A stretch of 12,144 nucleotides of DNA from Lysobacter sp. (GCA_030151365.1 JASLDW010000008.1:1-12144), one strand, 5' to 3'. Shown: positions 1-7,335, numbered from the stretch's first letter. Notes: generated by a model not told the origin, from the letters alone. Made by a program: numbers and translations.

Positions 1-862
1 AGAACGCGCGCGGCAGCGAACGACCGGGATCGCCTTCGCCCATCACCGGCTCGAGGTAGACCGCCTCGATGAACCAGCCATTCTTTTCGGCGTCGGCGAA
101 GGCCTGCTTCAGCGCATTGACGTCGTAGGGTTCGATGGTGATGACGCTGTGTTCGCCGCGATAGCTGGCGAGGTATTGCACATAGGTCTTGCGCGAGGAA
201 TCGGAATACAGCGCCGGCTTGTCGGTGCGGCCGTGGAAGCTGCCCTTGACCACGACGCGACGGATTTCCTTGCCGGCGTGGCGCGCGCCCGGATCGGTCA
301 TCGTTTTCGCATTGGCATCGACGATGCGCGAGGCCAGCGACACCGATTCAGAGCCGGAGTTGAGGCACATGAACTTGTCGTAGGGACAGCCACCGCGCGT
401 CTGGCCGATTTCCTTGCGCATCGCGATGTCGAAACGCAGCTGGGCGACGTTCGGCGTCATGATGTTGGCCAGCGCCTGCGGCTTGGCCATCGCGTCCAGT
501 ACTTCCTGCGGGGCGTGGCCGAGGCCGAGCATGCCGTAGCCGCCGCTGTCGTTGAGCACCGCGCCCTTGAGGGTGACGATCCACGGGCCGCGCGCGGCCA
601 GCGCCACGTACGGATTCACCGCGTCGGCGGCGTAGAAGTTGAGGAAGCCGGCCTGCACGCGCGCGATCTGCGCGTTCTCGTCGAGGTCGAGCAGTTCGGG
701 GAAGTCGGCCTTGATGTCGAGGTAGGCCGATGCCGCGGCAGCGATCGCTTCGCCGAGTTCGGGATGGCGGGTGGCGAAGTCGAGGATGGTGGCGTCGTCG
801 AGGCCGGTGGTGCGCTGGCCGCCATGCGAGCGAAGCAGGGCGAGGGTATCGATCAGGCTCAT
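1..862 (-). CDS. Class III PLP-dependent aminotransferase, N-terminal 287 residues (C terminus outside the window)
   Basis: The frame is open from an ATG at 862 down to the window edge, beginning MSLIDTLALLRSHGG. Motifs are typical of fold-type I, class III aminotransferases: CLNSGSES at about residues 166-173 (phosphate-binding loop of PLP), GSFHGRT at 207-213, and EPVMGEGDPG at about 271-280. The PLP lysine and the rest of the large domain lie outside the window. A stretch of about 100 residues precedes the usual GYGMLGLGHAPQEVLDA block and is longer than in simple ornithine or GABA aminotransferases. The enzyme would transfer an amino group from an amino acid or diamine to a keto acid in the cytosol. 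Its substrate cannot be read from this part; lysine or a branched-chain or diamine substrate is a guess prompted by the divergent Lrp/AsnC regulator. Family assignment is secure, specificity is not. Confidence 0.88.
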   Translation of the reverse strand, partial: MSLIDTLALLRSHGGQRTTGLDDATILDFATRHPELGEAIAAAASAYLDIKADFPELLDLDENAQIARVQAGFLNFYAADAVNPYVALAARGPWIVTLKGAVLNDSGGYGMLGLGHAPQEVLDAMAKPQALANIMTPNVAQLRFDIAMRKEIGQTRGGCPYDKFMCLNSGSESVSLASRIVDANAKTMTDPGARHAGKEIRRVVVKGSFHGRTDKPALYSDSSRKTYVQYLASYRGEHSVITIEPYDVNALKQAFADAEKNGWFIEAVYLEPVMGEGDPGRSLPRAF

Positions 863-954
863 GGTCGTGGTCTCCCGGGCTGGCGCCGGCATCCTTGGGC
901 CGGATGCGCGGCAATCTCTCATTATCGCGGGAATCGCGCCGATCGACAGGTGCA

Positions 955-987
955 TTTCGACCAAATGACGTATGATTGTGGTCGAAA
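955..987. promoter_or_regulatory. Inverted repeat, probable Lrp/AsnC operator between the divergent genes
   Basis: TTTCGACCA (955-963) and TGGTCGAAA (979-987) form a perfect 9-bp inverted repeat around a 15-bp centre. It lies 21 bp before the regulator start and about 92 bp before the aminotransferase start. Extra copies of the TCGAC core occur at 943-947 and 1000-1004. Lrp/AsnC proteins bind dyad sites as dimers and higher oligomers, usually next to their own gene, so I infer autoregulation and control of the aminotransferase. Binding itself is not shown by the sequence. Confidence 0.6.
971..976 (+). promoter_or_regulatory. Candidate -10 box of the Lrp/AsnC gene
   Basis: TATGAT matches the TATAAT consensus at five of six positions and sits inside the centre of the inverted repeat 955-987. 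No good -35 element is visible 16-18 bp upstream. Transcription would start near 983, leaving a leader of about 25 nt. A regulator bound to the repeat would cover this box. On the other strand, GATAAT (complement of 921-926) is a weak -10 candidate for the aminotransferase. Confidence 0.4.
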
Positions 988-1007
988 CGACAAACTTAAT
1001 CGACGAT

Positions 1008-1439
1008 ATGTCCATTTCCGACGCCGACGAGCTGCTGCTGTCCGTCCTCCGCGAGAACGCCCGGGCTTCCACCGCCGAAATCGCCCGGCGGCTGGGGCTG
1101 TCGCGGACCACGGTGCAGAATCGCATCGCGCGGCTGGAGCAGTCGGGCGTGATCGGCGGTTACACGGTGCGGGTGGATGACGAATACGAGCGCAGCCGCA
1201 TCCGTGCCCACATCATGATCACGGTGCGACCGAAGCAGATGGCGGCAGTGGTGAAGGCGCTGCAGGCGATGTACGAGGTGCGCGTGCTGTATTCGATCAG
1301 CGGCGGCTACGACCTGATCGCGCAGGCGACGACGGCGACGGTGGGCGAGATGGACGTGCTGACCGATCGCATCGGCGCGATCGATGGCGTCGAACGCACG
1401 ACGTCGTCGATCATCCTTTCGACGAAGTTCGAGCGGTAA
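1008..1439 (+). CDS. Lrp/AsnC family transcriptional regulator
   Basis: This 143-residue protein has the usual length and two-domain build of the feast/famine regulators. Residues about 5-55 form the winged helix-turn-helix, with STAEIARRLGLSRTTVQNRI as the HTH core (21-40). Residues about 62-143 form the RAM ligand-binding and oligomerisation domain, including the SISGGYDLIAQ motif. I start at ATG 1008 (MSISDADELLL) because the DNA-binding domain normally begins within a few residues of this point; ATG 972 would add 12 unlikely residues and lies inside the inverted repeat. The gene diverges from the aminotransferase, and a local regulator responding to an amino acid is the usual arrangement. 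The ligand is unknown. Confidence 0.93.
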   Translation: MSISDADELLLSVLRENARASTAEIARRLGLSRTTVQNRIARLEQSGVIGGYTVRVDDEYERSRIRAHIMITVRPKQMAAVVKALQAMYEVRVLYSISGGYDLIAQATTATVGEMDVLTDRIGAIDGVERTTSSIILSTKFER

Positions 1440-1446
1440 AGCGGGG

Positions 1447-1594
1447 AAAGCATCGCACGCGCTGTCTCAGCGGGAGGCCAGCTCCGGTGCGCGGGACGCC
1501 GCAAGTACGTCCATGTAGGCTCGGACGCGCCATCCATGGCGCGTCACGCCCGCTTACCGGACTGGCCTCCCACTGAGCGCGCGTGTTTTGCTTT
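1447..1594. repeat. Long imperfect inverted repeat (MITE/REP-like intergenic element)
   Basis: The intergenic stretch 1440-1718 is dominated by a 148-bp element with arms of roughly 50 bp. AAAGCA (1447-1452) pairs with TGCTTT (1589-1594), CACGCGC (1456-1462) with GCGCGTG (1579-1585), and GGGAGGCCAG (1472-1481) with CTGGCCTCCC (1562-1571); CCGGT/ACCGG follows with a small bulge. The centre holds a second, perfect palindrome, GACGCGCCAT-CC-ATGGCGCGTC (1524-1545). No transposase frame is present. The outer stem is followed by TTTT (1586-1589), so the structure may also end the regulator transcript. I see no gene between it and queA, only a short GGAGC/GCTCC hairpin at 1602-1616. Confidence 0.72.
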
Positions 1595-1706
1595 AGGGAG
1601 AGGAGCGAAAAGCTCCCACCGGCGGCGCCGTGCGGATAACCGCTAAGGGCGCATAGCCGGGCGATAAGCTTTCGCGAACCATACGCGCGTGCCTCGGCAC
1701 CGCCGC

Positions 1707-1712
1707 TAAAAT
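1707..1712 (+). promoter_or_regulatory. Candidate -10 box close to the queA start
   Basis: TAAAAT matches TATAAT at five of six positions and ends 6 bp before the queA GTG. If used, transcription would begin at or next to the start codon and give a leaderless mRNA, which fits the absence of a ribosome-binding site. No convincing -35 element is visible. Confidence 0.3.
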
Positions 1713-1718
1713 GGTGGC

Positions 1719-2783
1719 GTGAAACCCTCCGACTTCCGCTTCGACCTGCCGCCCGAACTGATCGCCCAGCAACCGCTGGCCGAGCGTTCGGCCAGTCGCC
1801 TGCTGGTCGTGCCCCCGGGCAACGGACCGTTCGCCGATCGCGGCATCCGCGACCTGCCCGAATTGTTGCGTGCCGGTGATCTGCTGGTGTTCAACGACAC
1901 GCGCGTGATCCCGGCGCGACTGTTCGGCCACAAGGCCACCGGCGGACGCGTCGAGATCCTGATCGAACGCCTGCTCGGCGACGGCCTGGTGAAAGCGCAG
2001 GTCGGCGCCAGCAAGACGCCGAAGCCGGGGTCGCTGGTCGAACTCGACGGCGGCGGCAAGGCCGAGGTGATCGATCGCGACGACAAGGGATTCTTCACCT
2101 TGCGCTTCCACGTCGAAGGTGAATTGACCGACTGGCTGCAACGCGTCGGCCAGTTGCCGCTGCCGCCCTACATCGAGCGCAGGCCCGACGACGCCGATGC
2201 CGAGCGTTACCAGACGGTGTTCGCCGAACGCGCGGGTGCGGTCGCGGCGCCGACGGCCGGCCTGCACTTCGACGAAGCGCTGCTGAAAGCGCTGCGCGAT
2301 CGCGGCGTCGGCGATGCGCGGATCACCCTGCACGTCGGCGCCGGCACGTTCCAGCCGGTGCGCGTGGACAACCTCGACGACCACCGCATGCATTCGGAAT
2401 GGATCGACGTTCCGCAGGCATTGGTCGACAAGGTGCGGGCGACGCGTGCCGCCGGCGGTCGCGTGATCGCGGTCGGCACCACGGTGCTGCGCGCACTGGA
2501 AAGCGCCTGGGTCAAAAGCCGTGCGATGACGTCCGATGACCTGCAGCCATTCTCGGGCGAGACCGACATTTTCATTTACCCCGGCATTCCGATCCGCAGC
2601 GTCGATGGCCTCGTCACCAATTTCCACTTGCCGGAAAGCACGCTGCTGATGCTGGTCAGCGCTTTCGCCGGGCGCGAACGCATCCTCGCCGCCTACGAAC
2701 ACGCCGTGCGCGAGCGCTATCGCTTCTTCAGTTACGGCGACGCGATGTTGCTGTGGCCGCAGGGCGACCTCAGTCGGCAATGA
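1719..2783 (+). CDS. queA: S-adenosylmethionine:tRNA ribosyltransferase-isomerase QueA
   Basis: QueA transfers and isomerises the ribose of S-adenosylmethionine onto preQ1 at tRNA position 34, making epoxyqueuosine in the cytosol. The 354-residue length is normal. Family blocks occur in order: MKPSDFRFDLPPELIAQQPL at the N terminus, VFNDTRVIPARLFG from residue 57, HVGAGTFQPVR from 205, AVGTTVLRALES, GETDIFIYPG, and the C-terminal NFHLPESTLLMLVSAFAGRE followed by RYRFFSYGDAMLL. Translation begins at GTG 1719. The nearby ATG at 1711 is out of frame and stops after three codons, and no in-frame alternative agrees better with the family N terminus. No Shine-Dalgarno sequence is evident. The next-but-one gene is tgt, the preceding step in queuosine synthesis. 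The last 14 bp overlap the end of the convergent gene. Confidence 0.97.
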   Translation: MKPSDFRFDLPPELIAQQPLAERSASRLLVVPPGNGPFADRGIRDLPELLRAGDLLVFNDTRVIPARLFGHKATGGRVEILIERLLGDGLVKAQVGASKTPKPGSLVELDGGGKAEVIDRDDKGFFTLRFHVEGELTDWLQRVGQLPLPPYIERRPDDADAERYQTVFAERAGAVAAPTAGLHFDEALLKALRDRGVGDARITLHVGAGTFQPVRVDNLDDHRMHSEWIDVPQALVDKVRATRAAGGRVIAVGTTVLRALESAWVKSRAMTSDDLQPFSGETDIFIYPGIPIRSVDGLVTNFHLPESTLLMLVSAFAGRERILAAYEHAVRERYRFFSYGDAMLLWPQGDLSRQ

Positions 2784-3813
2784 TGTCGATCAGCGCGCCG
2801 CTGCGGTCGTGGCTCAGCCACGCGCGCCAGGCGTCGGCGGCGACGGTCGGGTAGCGGACCGCAGCGAAGCGAACCCAGGCATCGCGATAGCCCAGCCACA
2901 GGCGCTGGGTGGCGCGCACGCCTTCCGCGGTCACGGTTCCGTATGGGCCGGAATCGGAATTGGCGTTCAAACGCATCAGCACTTTCTTGTAAGTCGCGTT
3001 CAGGCCGCGATCGGCGCCGGCGAAATCCTGGGCGCGCATCTTCGGGAACCTGCCGTGCTCGAAGTTCGCGACATCCGCAAGCAACGCCTTGTCGAGGTTC
3101 TCGTAGGCGGCTTCGGCCAACATGCCGCGCGCGGTGCCGCTCATGTCGGTTTCCTCGCGGGACACGCTGGTGAAATAGGCGTTCGCGGCCTTGCGCAGTT
3201 CCGCGAATGCGCTGCGCTGTACCGGCGACCATGACGACTGCAGTGACGCCCATCGGGAGTCGCGCTGTGTTCGTGCCGAATCACCTTCGCGCTTGGCGCA
3301 AAAGCCCATCATCAGGCCGCTGGTGATGTCGTCGCAGATATCCATCGGCTTGCGATCCTTGCCGCTGGCGATCGCGTCGAGATGCTCCAGTCGTCCGCTC
3401 ACTTCCATCGGCGCGCCGTCGTATTCGCAGGCGAAGCGCTTGGCGAGGGGGATGTTGCGGGCCACGCCTTCGCCATTGGCGTACAGCATCATCAGCATGC
3501 CGCTGCCGCCGAAAACCGCGCCCTGCTCCTTGATCGCCGTGCCGGAGCCGCGCTCGCGATAGGCGCATTGGCGGGCCGCCGCGAGGTCGCGCCCGCTGCC
3601 CTTGCCATCCTTGCCGTAATAGAGCGCCTGCGCATCGCATTGTTGCGGGGCATTGCCGATATCGCTTGCCGGGACCGGGATGCCGGCCCACTTTTTGCAT
3701 TCGGCCTGATGAGGCCACTCCGATTCTCCGGGCGATGCCGCCGGCAACGGATTCGACAGCAGCAGGCCGATGGCGACGATCGCGGAATGGCGCATGGAAT
3801 TGGGCCGGGTCAT
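2770..3813 (-). CDS. Secreted Sel1-like / LprI (DUF1311)-like protein
   Basis: A 347-residue protein beginning MTRPNSMRHSAIVAIGLLL, a plausible Sec signal peptide cleaved near PLPAASP. Six cysteines all lie in the N-terminal half and would form disulfides in the periplasm. Two Sel1-like segments are visible: ALYYGKDGKGSGRDLAAARQ at about 63-82 and LYANGEGVARNIPLAKRFA at about 110-128. The C-terminal third (DFAGADRGLNATYKKVLMRL, then TQRLWLGYRDAWVRFAA) matches the pattern of LprI/DUF1311 proteins, some of which are lysozyme inhibitors. The start is uncertain: ATG 3840, 3813 and 3795 are all in frame and none has a good ribosome site; 3813 gives the most normal signal peptide. The gene is divergent from tgt and convergent with queA, overlapping it by 14 bp. 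A link to queuosine is not indicated, and inhibitor function is only a family-based possibility. Confidence 0.8.
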   Translation of the reverse strand: MTRPNSMRHSAIVAIGLLLSNPLPAASPGESEWPHQAECKKWAGIPVPASDIGNAPQQCDAQALYYGKDGKGSGRDLAAARQCAYRERGSGTAIKEQGAVFGGSGMLMMLYANGEGVARNIPLAKRFACEYDGAPMEVSGRLEHLDAIASGKDRKPMDICDDITSGLMMGFCAKREGDSARTQRDSRWASLQSSWSPVQRSAFAELRKAANAYFTSVSREETDMSGTARGMLAEAAYENLDKALLADVANFEHGRFPKMRAQDFAGADRGLNATYKKVLMRLNANSDSGPYGTVTAEGVRATQRLWLGYRDAWVRFAAVRYPTVAADAWRAWLSHDRSGALIDIIAD

Positions 3814-3844
3814 GGCGGAAACGATGGATGGCGATGGCATCGCC

Positions 3845-3851
3845 CATAATA
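3845..3851. promoter_or_regulatory. Symmetric -10 element shared by tgt and the divergent DUF1311 gene
   Basis: The seven bases CATAATA read CATAAT on the plus strand (3845-3850) and TATTAT on the minus strand (3851-3846). The first lies 7 bp before tgt ATG 3858. The second would start minus transcription near 3839-3840, coinciding with an in-frame ATG at 3840 and 26 nt before ATG 3813. -35 elements are not recognisable on either side. Promoters with symmetric -10 sequences are known to fire in both directions; use here is inferred. Confidence 0.45.
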
Positions 3852-3857
3852 GACAGG

Positions 3858-5000
3858 ATGTCCCGGATGAATTTCGAACTCCTCGCCACCGATGGTGCCG
3901 CCCGCCGTGGCTGCCTGACCTTCCCGCGCGGCACGGTGGAGACGCCGGCCTTCATGCCCGTCGGCACCTATGGCTCGGTCAAGGGCGTGCTGCCGCAGCA
4001 GGTCCGCGATCTCGGCGCGCAAATCATTCTCGGCAACACGTTCCATCTCTACCTGCGCCCCGGCCTCGATGTCATCGGCGCCCATGGCGGCCTGCACGGC
4101 TTCACCCGCTGGAACGGCCCGATCCTCACCGACTCCGGCGGCTTCCAGGTGTTCTCGCTGGCGCATCGCCGCAAGATCACCGAGGAGGGCGTGACCTTCG
4201 CCGCGCCCACCGACGGCAGCAAGGTCTTCCTCGGCCCCGAGGAATCGATGCACATCCAGAAGGTGCTGGATTCCGACATCGTGATGATCTTCGACGAATG
4301 CCCGCCGGTGCATGTCGACGGCAAGCCGGTCGATCCGCGCATCGTCGAGAAATCGATGGAGCTGTCGCTGCGCTGGGCCGCGCGCAGCAAGCGCGCCCAC
4401 GAAGGCAACGACGCCGCGCTGTTCGGCATCGTCCAGGGCGGCGTCCATCGCGACCTGCGCACGCGCTCGGCGGAAGGATTGAAGGGCATCGGTTTCGACG
4501 GCTATGCGGTCGGCGGCCTCGCCGTCGGCGAAAGCGAGGACGAACGCAACGCCATGCTCGAACACACCGTGCCGCAGCTGCCGGTCGATCGCCCGCACTA
4601 TCTGATGGGCGTCGGTCGCCCCGAGGACCTGGTCGAAGGCGTGGCGCGCGGCATCGACATGTTCGATTGCGTGATGCCGACCCGCAACGCCCGCAACGGC
4701 CATTTCTTCACCGCGACCGGCACCATCCGCATCCGCAACTCCAGGTACGAACACGACCTGCGCCCGATCGAGGAGGGCTGCGATTGCGAGGCCTGCGCCG
4801 GCGGATACAGCCGTGCCTACCTGCGCCACCTCGACCGCTGCAACGAGATGCTCGCCCCGATGCTGGGCACCCTCCACAACCTGCGCTACTACCAGCGCCT
4901 GATGGCGCAGATGCGCGAGGCGATCGCCGCCGGTCGTTTCAGCGACTTCCGTCAGGCTTTCTACGCTGCCCGGGCGGGGAACCCGGCCGCCGAGGCTTGA
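3858..5000 (+). CDS. tgt: Queuine/preQ1 tRNA-guanine transglycosylase Tgt
   Basis: Tgt swaps guanine 34 for preQ1 in tRNAs with a GUN anticodon (Asp, Asn, His, Tyr), the step before QueA. The 380-residue length is typical. The general acid/base aspartate is in TDSGGFQVFSL (D92). The covalent nucleophile is the aspartate of MFDCVMPTRNARNG (D270). The zinc site is C308-x-C310-x2-C313 with H340 of the TLHNLRYY motif. FGIVQGGVH and GGLAVGES are also present. I chose ATG 3858 (MSRMNFELL) because I recall xanthomonad Tgt proteins starting MSR; ATG 3867 is the alternative and has AGGA at 3855-3858 with 8-nt spacing. It shares a promoter region with the divergent secreted-protein gene and is followed 58 bp later by yajC, an order common in Proteobacteria. 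Confidence 0.97.
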   Translation: MSRMNFELLATDGAARRGCLTFPRGTVETPAFMPVGTYGSVKGVLPQQVRDLGAQIILGNTFHLYLRPGLDVIGAHGGLHGFTRWNGPILTDSGGFQVFSLAHRRKITEEGVTFAAPTDGSKVFLGPEESMHIQKVLDSDIVMIFDECPPVHVDGKPVDPRIVEKSMELSLRWAARSKRAHEGNDAALFGIVQGGVHRDLRTRSAEGLKGIGFDGYAVGGLAVGESEDERNAMLEHTVPQLPVDRPHYLMGVGRPEDLVEGVARGIDMFDCVMPTRNARNGHFFTATGTIRIRNSRYEHDLRPIEEGCDCEACAGGYSRAYLRHLDRCNEMLAPMLGTLHNLRYYQRLMAQMREAIAAGRFSDFRQAFYAARAGNPAAEA

Positions 5001-5024
5001 AAGCCGGGTCGCGGGCCCGCATGG

Positions 5025-5030
5025 CATAAT
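5025..5030 (+). promoter_or_regulatory. Candidate -10 box for yajC-secD-secF
   Basis: CATAAT in the tgt-yajC gap would start transcription near 5037 and give a leader of about 22 nt. It is preceded by a perfect 10-bp palindrome GCGGGCCCGC (5011-5020) without a T tract. TTGAAA at 4997-5002 resembles a -35 box but is 22 bp away, too far for a standard sigma-70 promoter. Read-through from tgt is the alternative. Confidence 0.3.
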
Positions 5031-5058
5031 CTCCCGTTACGTTTTCACGAGATTGCCG

Positions 5059-5403
5059 ATGTCCCCGCTCGACTTCCTGATCGCGCCCGCCGCGGCCCAG
5101 ACCGCCCAAGCCGCGCCGCCGCCGGGTGGTGGCCTGTCCATGCTCGTCATGGTGCCGGTGTTCATCCTGCTGATGTACTTCATGGTGATCCGCCCGCAGT
5201 CCAAGCGCGCCAAGGAACACAAGGCGCTGATGGACAAGCTGTCCAAGGGCGACGAAGTGCTGACCAACAGCGGCATCGCCGGCGTCGTCACCGACATCGG
5301 CGAGAACTTCGTCACCGTCGAAGTGGCCGACAACGTGCGCATGCGCATCCAGCGCGGCTCCATCGCCAACGTGCTGCCGAAAGGCACGCTGAAGAACGCC
5401 TGA
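5059..5403 (+). CDS. yajC: Sec translocon accessory protein YajC
   Basis: YajC is a small inner-membrane protein that associates with SecDF and YidC. The 114 residues include one membrane segment at about 28-44 (MLVMVPVFILLMYFMVI), directly followed by the RPQ motif (45-47) and a basic stretch, then the conserved cytosolic domain LSKGDEVLTNSGIAGVV. The N-terminal Ala/Pro/Gln-rich linker before the helix is common in the family. ATG 5059 (MSPLDFLIAPAAAQ) is chosen over an in-frame TTG 6 bp upstream; a weak purine-rich site ACGAGA (5047-5052) precedes it. The gene is 51 bp upstream of secD and probably co-transcribed with it. Confidence 0.96.
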   Translation: MSPLDFLIAPAAAQTAQAAPPPGGGLSMLVMVPVFILLMYFMVIRPQSKRAKEHKALMDKLSKGDEVLTNSGIAGVVTDIGENFVTVEVADNVRMRIQRGSIANVLPKGTLKNA

Positions 5404-5454
5404 TTTTCCGACTGACCTTCGATGCGCTCGCGGACGCGGGCGCTGGTGCCGCCC

Positions 5455-7335
5455 ATGCTTGAGTTCGCCCGCTGGAAATACCTCGTCATCGTCCTCGTGC
5501 TCGCTTTCTGCACGATCTATGCGATGCCCAACCTCTACCCGCAGGATCCTTCGGTGCAGGTCACCGCCGCCAATGGCGCGGTGGTCGATGCCGTGCTCAA
5601 GGGCAAGGTGAATGCCGCGCTGGCTTCGGCGAAGATCACGCCGAAGGCCGAGGAAACCGATGCCAAGGGCCGTCTGCTGATTCGCCTGAACAACCAGGGC
5701 GACCAGACCAAGGCCAGTGACGCGATCAAGCCGGTGCTGGGCGAAGGCGAGACCACCGCGCTCAACCTGTTGCCGACCGTGCCCAAGTGGCTGAGTTCGA
5801 TGGGCGCCAAGCCGATGTCGCTCGGCCTCGACTTGCAGGGCGGCGTGCACTTCCTGATGCAGGTGGACGAGAAGGCCGCGCTGCAGAAGAAACTCGAGGG
5901 CACCGCCGATACCATGCGCGCGCTGCTGCGCGACAAGTCCGTGACGTTCGGTTCGGTCGATGCCATGCCCGACCAGACGGTGGTCGCCACGTTGCCGTCG
6001 CCCGATGATGCCGCCAAGGCCCAGAAGGTGATCGATGCCGGCCTGCGCGCGAACGCCGCTGGCGCCGCCAATCCGTACACGACCGAAGTGCGCAACAACC
6101 AGGTGGTGCTGCGCATGACCGCGCAGGACTTCGCCAAGGTCGCGGTCGATGCGATCGACCAGAACCGCGCGGTGATCGCCGACCGCATCAGCGGCCTTGG
6201 CGTGGCCGAGCCGGTGCTGCAGCGCCAGGGCAACGACCGCCTGGTGGTGGAATTGCCGGGCCTGCAGGACACCGCCGAAGCCAAGCGCCAGATCGGTGCG
6301 ACCGCGACGCTGGAGTTCCGCGCCGTCACCGGCGATGGCGAGACCGCGGCGGAAGCGCAGCGCAGCGGCAATGTCCCGCCGGATTCCAAGCTCTACCATT
6401 TCGAAAACGGCCAGCCGATCCTGCTCTCCAAGCGCATCCTGGTCAGCGGTGACGAACTGCTGAACGCCCAGGCGGTTCCGGACCAGAAGACCGGCCTGCC
6501 GTCCGTGAACGTGACGCTGACCGCGGCCGCGGGCAAGCGCATGTTCGACCACACCGTCAACAACGTGCACAAGCGCCTGGCGACGGTCTACATCGACCGC
6601 ATCCCGACCGTCACCAAGGACGCCGACGGCAAGGAAGTGCGTGGTTCGCGCGTGCAGGAACGCGTGATCGCCGCACCGGACATCAACGAACCGTTCGGCG
6701 CCAACTTCATGACCACCGGCCTCACCCAGCAGCAGGCGACCGACCTGGTCCGCCAGCTGAAGTCGGGCGCGCTGGCGGCGCCGATGGACTTCGTCGAGGA
6801 ATACGTGATCGGCCCGAGCCTCGGTGCCGAAAACGTCAGCCGCGGCATCAAGGCCGTGGTGTTCTCGTTCCTGTTCACCCTCGGCTTCTTCACCATCTAC
6901 TACCGCATGTTCGGTCTCATCACCTCGGTCGCGCTGCTGTTCAACCTGCTGATCGTGGTGGCGGTGATGTCGCTGTTCGGCGCGACGATGACGCTGCCCG
7001 GTTTCGCCGGCCTGGCGCTGTCGGTCGGCCTGTCGGTGGACGCCAACGTGCTGATCAACGAGCGCATCCGCGAAGAGTTGCGACACGGCATGCCGCCCAA
7101 GGCGGCGATCGCGACCGGTTACGAGAAGGCCAGCCACACCATCTTCGACGCCAACCTCACCGGCCTGATCGTCGGCGTGGCGCTCTACGCCTTCGGCAGC
7201 GGTCCGCTGAAGGGCTTCGCCTTGACGATGATCATCGGCATCTTCGCCTCGATGTTCACCGCGATCACCGTGTCGCGCGCACTGGCCACGCTGATCTACG
7301 GCCGCCGCAAGCACCTCAAGTCGATCGCCATCTGA
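5455..7335 (+). CDS. secD: Protein translocase subunit SecD
   Basis: SecD with SecF forms the proton-driven RND-like complex that pulls substrate proteins across the inner membrane after SecYEG/SecA translocation. The protein has 626 residues, normal for the family. Membrane segment 1 is at about 9-24, followed by the large periplasmic region with LGLDLQGGVHFLMQVD at 123-138. Five C-terminal membrane segments run from about 465 to 616. The proton-pathway aspartate is in GLSVDANVLINERIREEL (D529). The start MLEFARWKYLVIVL at ATG 5455 puts the first helix at the expected place; ATG 5422 would add an Arg-rich 11-residue tail. No strong ribosome site precedes either, so coupling with yajC is possible. 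Confidence 0.97.
   Translation: MLEFARWKYLVIVLVLAFCTIYAMPNLYPQDPSVQVTAANGAVVDAVLKGKVNAALASAKITPKAEETDAKGRLLIRLNNQGDQTKASDAIKPVLGEGETTALNLLPTVPKWLSSMGAKPMSLGLDLQGGVHFLMQVDEKAALQKKLEGTADTMRALLRDKSVTFGSVDAMPDQTVVATLPSPDDAAKAQKVIDAGLRANAAGAANPYTTEVRNNQVVLRMTAQDFAKVAVDAIDQNRAVIADRISGLGVAEPVLQRQGNDRLVVELPGLQDTAEAKRQIGATATLEFRAVTGDGETAAEAQRSGNVPPDSKLYHFENGQPILLSKRILVSGDELLNAQAVPDQKTGLPSVNVTLTAAAGKRMFDHTVNNVHKRLATVYIDRIPTVTKDADGKEVRGSRVQERVIAAPDINEPFGANFMTTGLTQQQATDLVRQLKSGALAAPMDFVEEYVIGPSLGAENVSRGIKAVVFSFLFTLGFFTIYYRMFGLITSVALLFNLLIVVAVMSLFGATMTLPGFAGLALSVGLSVDANVLINERIREELRHGMPPKAAIATGYEKASHTIFDANLTGLIVGVALYAFGSGPLKGFALTMIIGIFASMFTAITVSRALATLIYGRRKHLKSIAI

Noticed and set aside
149..1180. Long plus-strand open frame across the aminotransferase and into the regulator gene
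   Set aside because: It is antisense to a protein with clear class III aminotransferase motifs, and its translation is Arg/His/Val/Gly-rich low-complexity sequence of the kind produced opposite high-GC genes.
5011..5020. Palindrome GCGGGCCCGC in the tgt-yajC gap as a terminator
   Set aside because: It has no loop and no following T tract, so it does not qualify as an intrinsic terminator.
3770..5029. Second plus-strand frame across tgt, plus a matching minus-strand frame at 3810-5027
   Set aside because: Tgt with its zinc site and catalytic aspartates occupies this stretch in another frame; the alternatives are Arg/Ala/His-rich shadows.
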